Positions 28,301 through 35,400 of a stretch of 64,000 nucleotides of DNA are shown one piece after another. Both the position numbers and the translations under genes were made by a program. The stretch lies in the NCBI GenBank assembly GCA_963513935.1, contig OY740774.1, forward strand, positions 88,988,385 through 89,052,384, given 5' to 3'. A model generated the notes under the pieces. The model did not search any database and was not told the DNA's origin. It saw nothing but the letters and a program-made list of their open reading frames with translations. Position 1 is the first letter of the stretch; every line of letters starts with the position of its first letter. This stretch comes from Aphrophora alni (Eukaryota; Arthropoda; Insecta; Hemiptera; Aphrophoridae).

Positions 28301-31300
28301 TTATATTAACAGCTCCAGATGCAGAATTTAATTCTGAATCGAACTGTCATTTCAGAAATTTAAAATATTCATTAATTTCCGAGTTATTTTCATTTTTCTA
28401 AAAGTATTTGTAGGTTAGTTGAAGCTAGTTCATTAGTATAGCATGTAGAGTGCAGCACTTCTATTACAAGATTTACTGTATGTAGGTAACATGAAGAAAT
28501 AAATAGCAAGGTTTAAAATAAAATAAACATGAAGAAAAATGTCCATTTTTAACAAAACACATTTTGTCACTTTTAAGCCTCTTTTAAAACGTTTATACCT
28601 CAGCAACTAATAATTTGAAGAAGTAACACGTTTTTGCCACCTATCTTTGATCAGCATTCTTGAACAAAAAATTTAATATACAGAGATGATATAAGAAATT
28701 TCATTGTCGTTTTATGCTGAAAACATGAAGAACAATATTTTTCGTTACCTCTTTTGGTTTTAAAATAATGGATGAAATAAGTGTTTAGTTTTAATTGCAG
28801 TAGGATAGAATAAATTTTTACAATTTCACAATAAATCTATTAATAAAAGGTAATAGTAAAAATCAATTAATTGTCAATAAAATGTTAAATTATTTTTCAG
28901 AGATCTGTATGAAGACAGCAGAGTCCGGTCCTTGTCGTGGATTTTTCCAGCGTTGGACATTTAACACCATGAAAGCAATGTGTGTTCCTTTCACCTATGG
29001 TGGATGTAGAGGAAACAAAAACAATTTCATCACAGAAGAAGATTGTATTCAAGCTTGCTCTGTTGTCAGAGGTAAGCAATATCTATAATTTATTTATTGG
29101 AATTCTACAGATTTGTTAATAAACATTAAAAAAAGAACAATGTATTATGTTTAATTTTATAAGCAAAATTATTAGCCTATATAAGTTGTTTATTCTGCCA
29201 TAAAATGAAATATGGAAAGTAGTACTACAAGAACAAAGGCAGTTGTTTAATATAAGCAATAAATATATAGGCCTATCATATTTTGTTAACTTACTCCTGA
29301 TAATGAATTTCACGCTTATAAACTCAATATTAAAACATTTGATATAGTTCTAGATCATAAATAAACATTGAATTTAATAATAGAAATTTTGTATACAGCA
29401 GTACGTTAAATGAGATTTATTACATTTATGCTTTTTGAGAGGCGTTATGAGTGGCATGATAGATGTTCTTATAATTCTGTCAAATATTGTAGTATATTCC
29501 AAGTTATGGTGGAAGGATAAAAACCCAGAGCTCATGGGTCGTCTCCGCTTAACTCATCATCAAAGCAACTACTCTGTATAATTTAGTCACACACATTTTA
29601 AACATTTCTAAGATTTCCCTTTATTTAAGAGCTTCACAGCGTGAATTAATTTAAAAAAAAATATAGGTAAAGATTAGTAGTGCAAGTCTAGCTGATTTCT
29701 TTCATACACTTTTTTGTTTCCACCCTCTTTTGTTTAGGTTTTTATTTATATTTAAATAATTTTTCTTCATAAATGGAGTTCTACATATTTGGGAGGATTT
29801 CAGGTATAGTAGTTATATCTATATTTGTTTTTGTGATTGTATGTATGATTATTTATGTATGTATGTATAATTGTGTATTTCTTTAAGATTAGGATGGGCA
29901 CTTTTTGTACACAATAGCGCCCCTTAATTGAGTCTATGATCTGTTGGGCATGCTTTTGTAACAAAAATGTATAATTTATATTTAGTATTTAAGTATCATG
30001 TTATATCATTGTTGCAATACATATGTATTCTATTCTATTAGAAAAACTGAAATAATCGTTATAATTTAATGAATCGTTCAATACTTAACATTATTTGACA
30101 AACTGATGCTCAGATTCTTGTTATAGATAATTTACTTCAAGGTGCAAGGACCAACTCTACAAATTCTTTAGGTCCTAAACCTATCACAGGAGATCCAGTC
30201 AACTGTGTAGTCTCTCATTGGTCAGGCTGGTCTCAGTGTAGTGCGAGTTGTGGTGAAGGGTATAAGGAGAAGAAAAGGACCGTAATAGTAAGTTTAGACT
30301 AAAATAAATAAGCAGGACATTTTGTAAAAACATAAGATTCTCAACATGACATGATAACATTTGGAAATTTGTAACTTGTTTCTGGGTAAGCTATGAAAGT
30401 TGCACAGCATGTAAATTACCCACTGTATGGGAAGGTAGTGAAGAAAAATAACGGTACGGAAGCTATCCTAGGTCTCGTAGTCAGAATGAATACCAGACAA
30501 AACTAATGTTCCTTATGTACCACTCCCCAACAATAAAATAACTCTCCACAGAAAATTTTGTCATTGTTTTTTGAAAAATTAAATGAACTAGTTTCTATTC
30601 TTTTCCAATTGAATAATTTAAAAAAAAAACTGTTCTTATCAACGATCAAGTAAATTAGCATGTGATAAAACATTACCTGTAAAAATGGTTAAATGTTTTA
30701 CTACTTTAAAAGCGGCAATGGCTCACTTACTCTCAATCAGCCCAATTTGCAGTTATGAATGAAGCTATTAGAAACTGATTGAAGAGGCCTAATCATCAAA
30801 AGTTACTAGATATGATTAATGAGAGTAAATTAACTTGGGATAACCACATTAACAGCATAATATGTCAAAATGATGTTCTGGAATTTTGTTTTACGATATT
30901 TAATATCATTTGGGAATCTCAGCACTTTGAAAAAAAGCCTACTACAGGGTCACAATTAAACTATTTAGTATTATTGCGGAAAGACGTGTTAAATCAAAAG
31001 CTACAAAAACTATTACATGTAGGGAAAAAATGCTGTGACTTGTAAAAAATTGAAATTGCGGATACTTACACTCTCCTGTATCTATATCTTTCAAACAATT
31101 TGTTACGTTTAGATTTTGTATGGATAGGAGACACAGCCTCATTTTACTGATTGAGAAAGTGAATAGTGTTTATAAAATATTTCAGAATTTTAGTGTTTTA
31201 TCGTGTTTTTTATTTGTGTGTACTACTAGGTAATACTAAAGACCACTTTTGAAGGTAAGCCTGTGTCTCCTATTCATACAAAATCTAAAACATAAGCTAT

Positions 31301-31818
31301 GTGTCCAAACTCTAACCTTAAAGCAATTTGTTATGTAACATTTAAGCATAATCTAATATTTGTACAGATATACAAACTATAATACCAGACATCAAAACGA
31401 TCTATGCTATATAGATTTGATAATTCTAGAAAATTTCCTCCTTAGGAGCATATCATATTTATTAACAAACATCAATAAATATTTAAAATATTGAAGACCA
31501 GGAAACTCTTCAACAAGTAGTCTTTTAATTCTTTTTTATTCAATGTAATATTTCCTCAGCCCCACAGGGTGAATCGAAATAGATGCTATTTAGGTGGCTG
31601 CACAATTCAGTAACAATCCTTCTGTGTTATTAAATTTTACGTTAATTTCATTGCTTTATGATAAAATTAAATCTTGCTATACAAATAATATTATCAACAA
31701 CTTTAGAATAAGTAAACTACTTTGTTTTCAGGTCGAGCCTACTAACGGAGGTCATGCATGTCCTCGTACAATGACCAGGAGGAAGAGATGTCAAGGTTTA
31801 TTTTGCGATCAGCAATAA
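1328..31818 (+). CDS. Spondin-1 / fat-spondin, complete 14-exon gene
   Basis: Secreted extracellular-matrix glycoprotein of the F-spondin family. I joined coding exons at 1328-1330, 3987-4155, 5848-6088, 6650-6785, 8879-9085, 10630-10753, 11955-12085, 15165-15393, 16647-16818, 20944-21166, 21606-21807, 28901-29071, 30127-30287 and 31732-31818. All have GT-AG borders, phases are compatible throughout, and the total is 2256 nt (751 residues plus TAA). Domains: hydrophobic signal peptide about 1-18, Reeler about 28-165, Spondin_N about 184-385, TSP1 repeats at about 414-470, 497-545 and 546-605, Kunitz about 614-666, TSP1 about 690-751. The ATG at 1328 is the first after an in-frame TGA at 1229, and an intron follows it directly. 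Reeler, Spondin_N and TSP1 domains mark the F-spondin family; a Kunitz domain before the last TSP1 resembles, as I recall, arthropod fat-spondin rather than the vertebrate six-TSP1 form. The 5' UTR limits are unknown, and alternative first exons cannot be excluded. Confidence 0.95.
1915..2370 (-). pseudogene. RTE-like non-LTR reverse transcriptase remnant
   Basis: Read on the - strand from about 2370, broken frames give EDLDFADYICLS, like the DLDFADD catalytic block of RTE/BovB-type reverse transcriptases with the second Asp changed to Tyr. Further on comes WMVWTYVEEGEPHYVTKHFG, resembling the region just after the RT domain. Stops and shifts make it inactive. The clade call is tentative. Confidence 0.45.
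2600..2910 (+). mobile_element. Possible 3' tail of a Jockey/CR1-like retrotransposon
   Basis: A short frame (GYYSLGEFMS) resembles the C-terminal end of Jockey-like RT proteins. Compare the clearer copy near 43380, which reads [14 protein letters not shown]-rich, 3'-UTR-like sequence follows and ends in AAATAAATCAAAT. This rests on one short motif. Confidence 0.35.
3438..3625. mobile_element. 188-bp MITE with 8-bp target duplication (hAT-like)
   Basis: The ends are imperfect 15-bp inverted repeats (CAAGGGTGTACCCAG and, reversed, CATGGGCGTACCCAG). The flanks carry an exact 8-bp direct repeat ATACTAGG (3430-3437 and 3626-3633), the length made by hAT transposases. The element has no coding capacity and contains a 13-G run (3463-3475) and an inner GC palindrome near 3585. 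Confidence 0.8.
3987..4155 (+). CDS. Spondin exon 2: signal peptide and start of Reeler domain
   Basis: The acceptor TTTTAG precedes the exon and the donor is GTACTA. It encodes a hydrophobic run (LGLWALLLLISTIDA) followed by SCPRVPGGGESY, typical of the mature F-spondin N-terminus. It ends in phase 1. Confidence 0.92.
4975..5695 (+). mobile_element. Internally deleted mariner element, copy 1
   Basis: A Tc1/mariner element about 0.72 kb long. The terminal inverted repeats share GATCCAGAAAGTAACAGACG (one base differs at the other end) and are flanked by TA. The interior keeps a transposase start (MSAVIENPA) and then jumps to the C-terminal catalytic part, with out-of-frame DNARPHTAKRTQELL, then PPYSPDLAPSNYHLFPVM and a normal end KLVPHYDKCLNF. 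Full mariners are about 1.3 kb, so roughly the middle third is missing. The last catalytic Asp of the DD34D triad reads Asn. Dead, and at best mobilised in trans. Confidence 0.85.
5848..6088 (+). CDS. Spondin exon 3: Reeler domain core
   Basis: Acceptor TTTTCAG, donor GTAAGT. It encodes the Reeler segment VSIQGNRLFSRFILTADAF through QAMWTAPGQGSGCVVLR. It ends in phase 2, completed by the first base of the next exon. Confidence 0.93.
6650..6785 (+). CDS. Spondin exon 4: end of Reeler domain and linker
   Basis: Acceptor CCACAG, donor GTAAAT. It encodes AMVYINGYHWYADDGQLSL, the acidic C-terminal edge of the Reeler fold, and a cysteine-rich linker (CCACDQAKYK) that leads into Spondin_N. Confidence 0.93.
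7464..8152 (+). mobile_element. Internally deleted mariner element, copy 2
   Basis: Same family, orientation and internal deletion as the copy at 4975-5695, with many single-base differences. It starts TACGTGGGCGATCCAGAAAG and ends with the matching inverted repeat and TA. A 67-codon frame from 7848 (APSEYHLFPVMKTWLA through HYDKCLNLYGDYVEK) preserves the transposase C-terminus; the last catalytic Asp is Glu here. The end carries CCAGGGCTATCC, a fuller TIR tip than in copy 1. Confidence 0.85.
8879..9085 (+). CDS. Spondin exon 5: first part of Spondin_N
   Basis: Acceptor TCTAACAG, donor GTTAGT. It encodes the conserved Spondin_N opening (FEGLWSVTTHPKDFP, LWLTHFSDVIGGSHG, FWGEGQIASDALRQVAEWG). 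The phase is 0 at both ends. Confidence 0.95.
9501..9516. repeat. 16-base G homopolymer
   Basis: A run of 16 Gs in spondin intron 5. Such runs are prone to length error in sequencing and assembly. Confidence 0.9.
9568..10417. mobile_element. Foldback element with ~100-bp inverted arms
   Basis: The arms at 9568-9670 and 10313-10417 are reverse complements at roughly 75-80 percent by eye. They share GAGTTGGTGA, ACAAAATCTACTTTTTTT and ACAACCTTTTCACCCC. The ~640-bp interior shows no protein similarity. The outer limits are uncertain, I could not find a target duplication, and the superfamily is unknown. Confidence 0.6.
9681..9725. repeat. Three tandem copies of a 15-bp unit
   Basis: TGCATCAGTACACTG is repeated three times in a row (one base differs in the middle copy), just inside the left arm of the foldback element. 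Confidence 0.85.
10630..10753 (+). CDS. Spondin exon 6: middle of Spondin_N
   Basis: A 124-nt exon, identified because the frame needs a segment between exons 5 and 7. Acceptor GTTTAG, donor GTTTGT. It encodes RTLIKAAGLWYPHVN and FRVDRSKHLVSLVSMFG, which align with the Spondin_N core. Its phases (0 in, 1 out) match both neighbours. Confidence 0.9.
10754..11954. other. Spondin intron 6
   Basis: AT-rich intron between the two closing Spondin_N exons. I see no gene, transposon or RNA in it; the 77-codon frame at 11690-11923 has no recognisable motif. Confidence 0.5.
11955..12085 (+). CDS. Spondin exon 7: end of Spondin_N
   Basis: Acceptor TTGTTTAG, donor GTAAGC. It encodes PSPDWIVGVSGLDLCLPNCT and TIDLYPYDAGTDNGITYM, the most conserved Spondin_N signature in the family. 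Confidence 0.95.
12764..12784. repeat. (TG)n microsatellite
   Basis: About ten TG dinucleotides followed by a T run, in spondin intron 7. Confidence 0.85.
13128..13975 (-). mobile_element. Tc1/mariner-like DNA transposon remnant, copy 1
   Basis: The - strand frame 13475-13128 reads METVTLETGVAKSSVQKIVK (helix-turn-helix start), then [20 protein letters not shown] and SSDESTFYHKM. These match Tc1/mariner-type DDE transposases common in insects, where the block normally reads FSDESTFY. Upstream on the same strand a 0.5-kb block runs to 13975 and starts at TGTGGCCCAGCCAAGGAGCC; the same block recurs inverted at 57544-58061. The 3' half is missing, so the element is inactive. Confidence 0.65.
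14157..14310 (-). repeat. Partial direct repeat of the transposon 5' end
   Basis: About 150 bp (TTCTCTACGTAATCTTGCAC through TTGGCTGGGCCACA) repeat 13821-13975 in the same orientation with few changes. Both end at the same GGGCCACA border, consistent with a second, truncated insertion or a local duplication of the element's end. Confidence 0.75.
14840..14950 (+). repeat. Dispersed repeat, copy 1 (degenerate)
   Basis: It contains GATACCTGATA and GTAACCCAAGACTA, matching the dispersed repeat seen more clearly at 39380, 52450 and 54320. Confidence 0.4.
15165..15393 (+). CDS. Spondin exon 8: linker to the TSP1 repeats
   Basis: Acceptor TTTCAG. Two donors are visible: GTAAGA at 15387 and GTGAGT at 15394. 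Only the second keeps the frame into exon 9. The exon encodes DPIKRITSMYPEDPRAPFYD, a typical post-Spondin_N segment, followed by an acidic linker (TEDELLEEVSVAENSEDS). Confidence 0.9.
15394..16646. other. Spondin intron 8
   Basis: AT-rich intron with no recognisable element. A 112-codon frame at 16039-16377 is low-complexity and hydrophobic at its end, with no known motif; I treat it as chance. Confidence 0.5.
16647..16818 (+). CDS. Spondin exon 9: TSP1 repeat 1
   Basis: It encodes ECEVTQYSVWSPCSVSCGKG, with six cysteines ending VPTCP. The WSPCSVSCG motif carries the CSVSC O-fucosylation consensus. The upstream WxxW position reads YSVW, so only one Trp remains for C-mannosylation. Confidence 0.93.
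17520..19030 (+). pseudogene. Degraded non-LTR retrotransposon, ORF1-like part joined to RNase H tail
   Basis: Frames around 18018-18310 read WLERKIQNIKPWNAAKVRIG and KIFEVLSKQNKSLKTEDRKV, like the RNA-binding domain (DUF4780 type) of some insect non-LTR elements. From 18540 they read VWLPGHRGY, NYKADKLAKNW and CKLCNQHLETAKYILLKCEA, the RNase H end and C-terminal zinc knuckle. Its His is Tyr here. Endonuclease and RT are absent between them, so the copy has a large internal deletion and many stops. Related knuckles occur at 52069-52347 (-) and 62510-62570 (+). Confidence 0.55.
20625..20692 (-). other. tRNA-like A-box segment (possible SINE head)
   Basis: On the - strand GGGAGTGAAATAGTTAGTTG continues GTAGAGCATGCACTTATCTG, which resembles a tRNA acceptor strand, D arm (AGTTGGTAGAGCA) and start of an anticodon arm. 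The T arm/B box is not convincing, so this is at most a decayed tRNA gene or SINE. Confidence 0.25.
20944..21166 (+). CDS. Spondin exon 10: TSP1 repeat 2
   Basis: An acidic linker (GDEEEVDTITSFNDTI) precedes a TSP1 repeat with WEDWSECSSTCGEG, so both the WxxW and CxxTC modification motifs are intact. It ends ...CSQPVEV before the donor GTAAAT. Confidence 0.93.
21167..21605. other. Spondin intron 10
   Basis: A 439-bp AT-rich intron separating TSP1 repeats 2 and 3. Nothing else is visible in it. Confidence 0.7.
21606..21807 (+). CDS. Spondin exon 11: TSP1 repeat 3
   Basis: It encodes CPLTDWSYWSPCSVSCGPG and ends with HPCTGKKDC. The acceptor is the less common ACAAAG. The following intron is about 7.1 kb and holds the TIR-bounded element and the satellite array described below. 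Confidence 0.92.
23022..24283 (-). mobile_element. 1.26-kb TIR-bounded DNA transposon remnant
   Basis: Near-perfect 25-bp inverted repeats (GTTCACTCTCGGATTGCGGC at 23025; reversed GTTCACTCTTGGATTGCGGC ending at 24279) are flanked by TATA, fitting a TA target. On the - strand from 23733 a frame reads MNSAKKRQIIHSQARTMVAK and VINYFQEEK, resembling the helix-turn-helix start of insect Tc1/mariner-like transposases. It is followed by stops and frameshifts, and the catalytic half is gone. Confidence 0.65.
25763..28618. repeat. Tandem satellite-like array, five copies of a ~622-bp unit
   Basis: The anchor CTTGACTGTTTGTTAGGCCG begins at 25769, 26391, 27013, 27634 and 28255, giving periods of 622, 622, 621 and 621 bp. 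Copies 1-4 are full length and differ by only a few bases each. Copy 5 lacks about 115 bp (junction near 28524) and stops at about 28618. AACATCTCC marks copies 1 and 4, AACAGCTCC copies 2, 3 and 5. Short frames repeat in each unit but show no protein similarity. The array sits in spondin intron 11, ending about 280 bp before the Kunitz exon. Unit class is unknown. Confidence 0.95.
28901..29071 (+). CDS. Spondin exon 12: Kunitz/BPTI domain
   Basis: This single exon encodes a whole Kunitz domain with six cysteines (ICMK, GPCRG, MCVPFTYGGC, EEDC, QACS) and the family signature FxYGGCxGNxNNF. The P1 position after the second Cys is Arg, which by family rules favours inhibition of trypsin-like proteases. 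Inhibitor activity is inferred, not shown. Confidence 0.95.
29072..30126. other. Spondin intron 12
   Basis: No coding sequence. The part from about 29640 to 30040 is T-rich with a TATG-rich stretch and ends TATTCTATTCTATTA, which could be a retrotransposon 3' UTR with a short tandem tail. No protein motif supports this. Confidence 0.35.
30127..30287 (+). CDS. Spondin exon 13: linker and TSP1 repeat 4, first half
   Basis: It encodes DNLLQGARTNSTNSLGPKP, then CVVSHWSGWSQCSASCGEG with intact WxxW and CxxSC motifs. The donor is GTAAGT in phase 0, so the last TSP1 is split by an intron. Confidence 0.93.
30700..31145 (+). pseudogene. Jockey-like reverse transcriptase C-terminal remnant
   Basis: Frames read LLDMINESKLTWDNHINSI, then a degenerate stretch, KLLHVGKKCCDL, and (after a stop) a weak match to the region that usually reads LPSLYIY. 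The LTW...HI block follows the RT palm in Jockey/CR1-type elements. Many stops; inactive. Confidence 0.5.
31107..31291. repeat. Inverted repeat pair of about 33 bp
   Basis: TTTAGATTTTGTATGGATAG (from about 31108) and its near-exact complement at 31258-31291 form a ~33-bp arm pair with a 120-bp loop. The left arm overlaps the Jockey-like remnant, which suggests a second fragment inserted in the opposite direction. Confidence 0.6.
31732..31818 (+). CDS. Spondin exon 14: end of TSP1 repeat 4 and stop codon
   Basis: It encodes VEPTNGGHACPRTMTRRKRC and CQGLFCDQQ followed by TAA, the usual TSP1 C-terminus of the family. Poly(A) signals AATAAA follow at 31850 and 31903. Confidence 0.93.
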   Translation, partial: VEPTNGGHACPRTMTRRKRCQGLFCDQQ

Positions 31819-31849
31819 GTTTTGCTTAAATACAGGAATATTTTTGTGA

Positions 31850-31908
31850 AATAAATGCTTAATGATAGTGTATAACCTCTCAGTATGTATAATATTAGTA
31901 TTAATAAA
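31850..31908 (+). terminator. Spondin poly(A) signals
   Basis: Two AATAAA hexamers, at 31850-31855 and 31903-31908, lie 32 and 85 bp after the spondin stop codon. No cDNA evidence says which is used. Confidence 0.6.
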
Positions 31909-32195
31909 ATTTGATTAATTCTTAACAAGTCTGTTATTTCATCCGGAGAAAAAATAATATATGTTTAGCATAGCGGATCTGCTTTTTTGTGTTTTATAAA
32001 TTTATTTATTGTTTATTTTTTTATGATTTTAGTCATTTAATAATTCACTCGCACTGTGTTTAAATACACAACAGTGTCAGGAATTTTTCAATTTATTGCC
32101 TAATGTTTTCCTGCAATAAATCAAGGATTGGATAAAGCAAGGCTATTATAGAGTAGACTTATATTATTAAGAAACATCTTTTATATTATGTTATA

Positions 32196-32201
32196 TTTAT
32201 T
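32196..32201 (-). terminator. SF3A3: SF3A3 poly(A) signal
   Basis: TTTATT on the + strand reads AATAAA on the - strand, about 95 bp after the SF3A3 stop codon. Confidence 0.55.
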
Positions 32202-32294
32202 CTTCACTTAATTATCAGTTACGAATTAATTAGAGATAAAAAGTATTTACATTAGAAGAAATCGACACAAAAGAAAATGTCTTTGTGTTCCACA

Positions 32295-32428
32295 TTACAA
32301 CAATCCTTGTCTTTTGAGATCTTCAAAAGTTTTTCTATTTACAACATTCCCCAAAGAATCCTCAAATTCTTCTTCCTGTTCAGGCTGCCATCTTTCTTCT
32401 TGTTTCTGCGACTTTAATTTTTCCCACA
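32295..32428 (-). CDS. SF3A3: SF3A3 terminal exon
   Basis: It encodes [40 protein letters not shown] and GLL followed by TAA. The acceptor is TTCAACAG. The intron before it holds the gypsy element. Confidence 0.95.
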
Positions 32429-35400
32429 CTGTTGAAAAAATAAAACAAAATTATATTAAATATTCCTAAAGTATTTTAAAATTAGATAAACAGTGTACAA
32501 AACAATGCATTAATTTTCTGAGATACAAAATCTAACTTAGTAAACAAAAGATACTTTTCCAAGTTGTGAGTTTTTTGTACAAAAATTAAATGACAATTGG
32601 TAGTCAGCAGAGTTTGAAAGTTAACAAGCAGGAAAGAATAAAGTGATGGCTTGAACTACATGTCACTCTGAAGTAAAAGAGGACAAGAAAACAGACAAGC
32701 TGACAAAAATAGATGCACTTGATTATGAGAGAAGAAAACCACACAAGATGATTATATCAGAGTTTATATATTTGTAGTATGGGTGTGTAAAAAGCACGAC
32801 CAAGGTAAGTGGAATGCGTGCACAGACTAGGAGATACTAGAAGGAAGACAGTAATCAGGCTGTAGAGAGGCGACCTTAGGATGGAGATGGTTTTATGACA
32901 AGATATTACATACTGAACATAACAGTCTTGAGAGATGACAGATTTAGAAGATTACAAATCATTTATTGAAGTAAGGAGTATTTCAGCTACTTCTGGTGGA
33001 TAGTGTATGGAGCTTTGGAATTAATATATGAGGAACTTATGGTCTTCCTAGAGCTTGTGAAGTATTTGAGGACCACAGGAAGGTTTGAAATACTCTTTAA
33101 TAAATAAGCAGAAAGAACCCACAGTGGTCCAATTGCTGCTTATATCTGCTGCAAAGTAAATAATAATTATAATATAGGGTTTGAAATAAGTAAAAGAATG
33201 AAACAAGCATCTATCATATCCTTAGTAATGTTTAATGTGGAATATGCAGGAAAGTTAAAGAAAATATCATTAAGTAAACTGTACGTTATGATATTTATGG
33301 TTAATACGTAGAGAAAATTAAAATATTATACAACAATAATTAGATATTTGGAATGACATGATAAAGAATATAACTTGAGATAATAAGAATGAAACTCTTT
33401 GCTCAGTATTGGACAAAGAGAAAAAAGAAAAACAAAGAAGAAGAAGAAGAAGAGTGTAGAAAGTGATTGTGATCTCACTTGAGTTTCACAAGAGTTAAGT
33501 TATTATTTTCACAGTTTGTCCACAAGTTTAAAAAAAAACTGTAAGTGATGGAAAAATGATACAAAAGATAAATTTCAGACTAATAAAGGTAAGTTATTTC
33601 TACCAAAATGTTAACATCTGATTTGGGTCAAAAGTATCCCAGAAGTGAAAAAAAATTAATGTGCAAATTATTCTATATAATAATTACAATATATAATATA
33701 TGTAAGAAAACTGAGTAATAAATAAATGAGATTGGTGGAACTAGACTTGAGAAATGAGATTCCTCGAGAAATGAGATTCCTTAAAGCAAAAATGTAGATA
33801 TTACAGGGGCTGTTTGATATAGCTCATTATATCTTTAACATTTACCACCTTATTCAGGTATACACAAAGTTTCAAATCTGTCTAATAAAAATTATGTCTC
33901 TTTAGTTATTGGATCAAATTCACAGCGAATTGATGAAAAAGTCTCCCCACTTGGCGAAGAGAAAAATTCTCTTTCAATACAACAATTTACCAGCTCATAT
34001 ATCTGTATTATTTTTGTTTCCTTATATAAAAACGAAAAACCTCTCTATCATCATCGTCTAAAAAAAGCAAGACTCCCTAGTCCTCGAATACTGCAATAGT
34101 GTTTGTAATATATGCTCGTTACCACTGCAATATATGTTAACGATATTACTAAATTTGGGTTCAATAAATAAAACACATTGTATTAGATTATAACTACGAC
34201 TGCGTGTTTCAGGTAGGAAGGTGAGTTCAAGACTGGCTTGAATATGTAGCCAGGGAAAGCGTCAGTAATAAGGGCTGGTGGGAAAAGGAACTGGATTGCA
34301 GCCAATAGCATTTATTAATTTGTCGTATGACATATCGAACCATATGACGTCACACATCATACAATGTCACGCGATACTCCCACTCTTGTACAATTGTATA
34401 CATCACAATTCCTCCCTCTTAATTCTTTTAAACAATACAATATAGAATTTTAGTTTTTTATATTAAACTTAAACACATCTTTTTAAAAACAAAACTTAAA
34501 CACATAGTCGTATAACTTTAAACCTAGAATCTTGAAACAATTTGACAATTAAACTAGTAACGTAAATTAACACATGATAATTTGTTAGCAAAATTAAATT
34601 AGCAATTTAAACAAATAAAATCAATTTTTCTTCTTAATTGTAAATTATTTTAAAAAAACAATTCTATCCAGAACACAAACATTTTACAAAATACAATTAT
34701 ACATAATATATTATTTAATAATCAAGTCTTACAACAGGTTTCCTTAATCTAATTGGATATCTTCTTTCAACAACATCAGTAGTATTATTGTTTACAACGG
34801 ATGTTGGAGAATTCCGTGTTTGAATCATAACGGGACTGGAATGTCTCATAACAACTGGTGGAGAGCGGATGCTCTTCCGGGGTGAGATATTTCCCCTTGT
34901 TTGAATGGTATCTGTCACTAAGTCAGTCAATGACTCGTCCACTTGTTTTTGTTTATTTTCAGAAGGAGGCGAATTGACACCAATTAGTTGGTCAATATGC
35001 CTTCTCCATATTATACCAGAATTTAACTTTACTAAATACATTACTGGACTAATTTGTTTAACAACAATACCTTGTATCCATTTATCATTTGAACGATATT
35101 GTCTTATTAATACTGATTGATTTACAAACAATTTTCGTGTTCCTGTTCCTTTAAAATAATGAGTTTGTTTTTCTTGCTTTAACTCTACTGTTTTGGCAAT
35201 ATTAGGTCTAATTAAATCTAACCTTGTTTTCATTGGTCTATTAAACATTAACTTAGCAGGCGTTTCTTGAGTTGTAACATGAACTGAATTTCTATAATCA
35301 AACAAAATTCTATACAATGCTAGTTTATTATCTATACCATCTCTAAATGCACATTTTAATTTAGTTTTAACATACTTAACAGAATTTTCTGCTAAACCAT

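Larger units (their letters stand above)
31819..32294. other. Intergenic gap between convergent spondin and SF3A3 genes
   Basis: The 476 bp between the two stop codons are AT-rich and contain the poly(A) signals of both genes, facing each other. I see no other gene or repeat here. Confidence 0.7.

Noticed and set aside
25763..28618. Tandem array as a possible CRISPR-like locus
   Set aside because: The whole 622-bp unit is repeated without unique spacers, and the host is eukaryotic.
34408..34714. Possible env gene downstream of gypsy pol
   Set aside because: Only about 300 AT-rich bases separate the pol stop from the 3' LTR, with no open frame of useful length.
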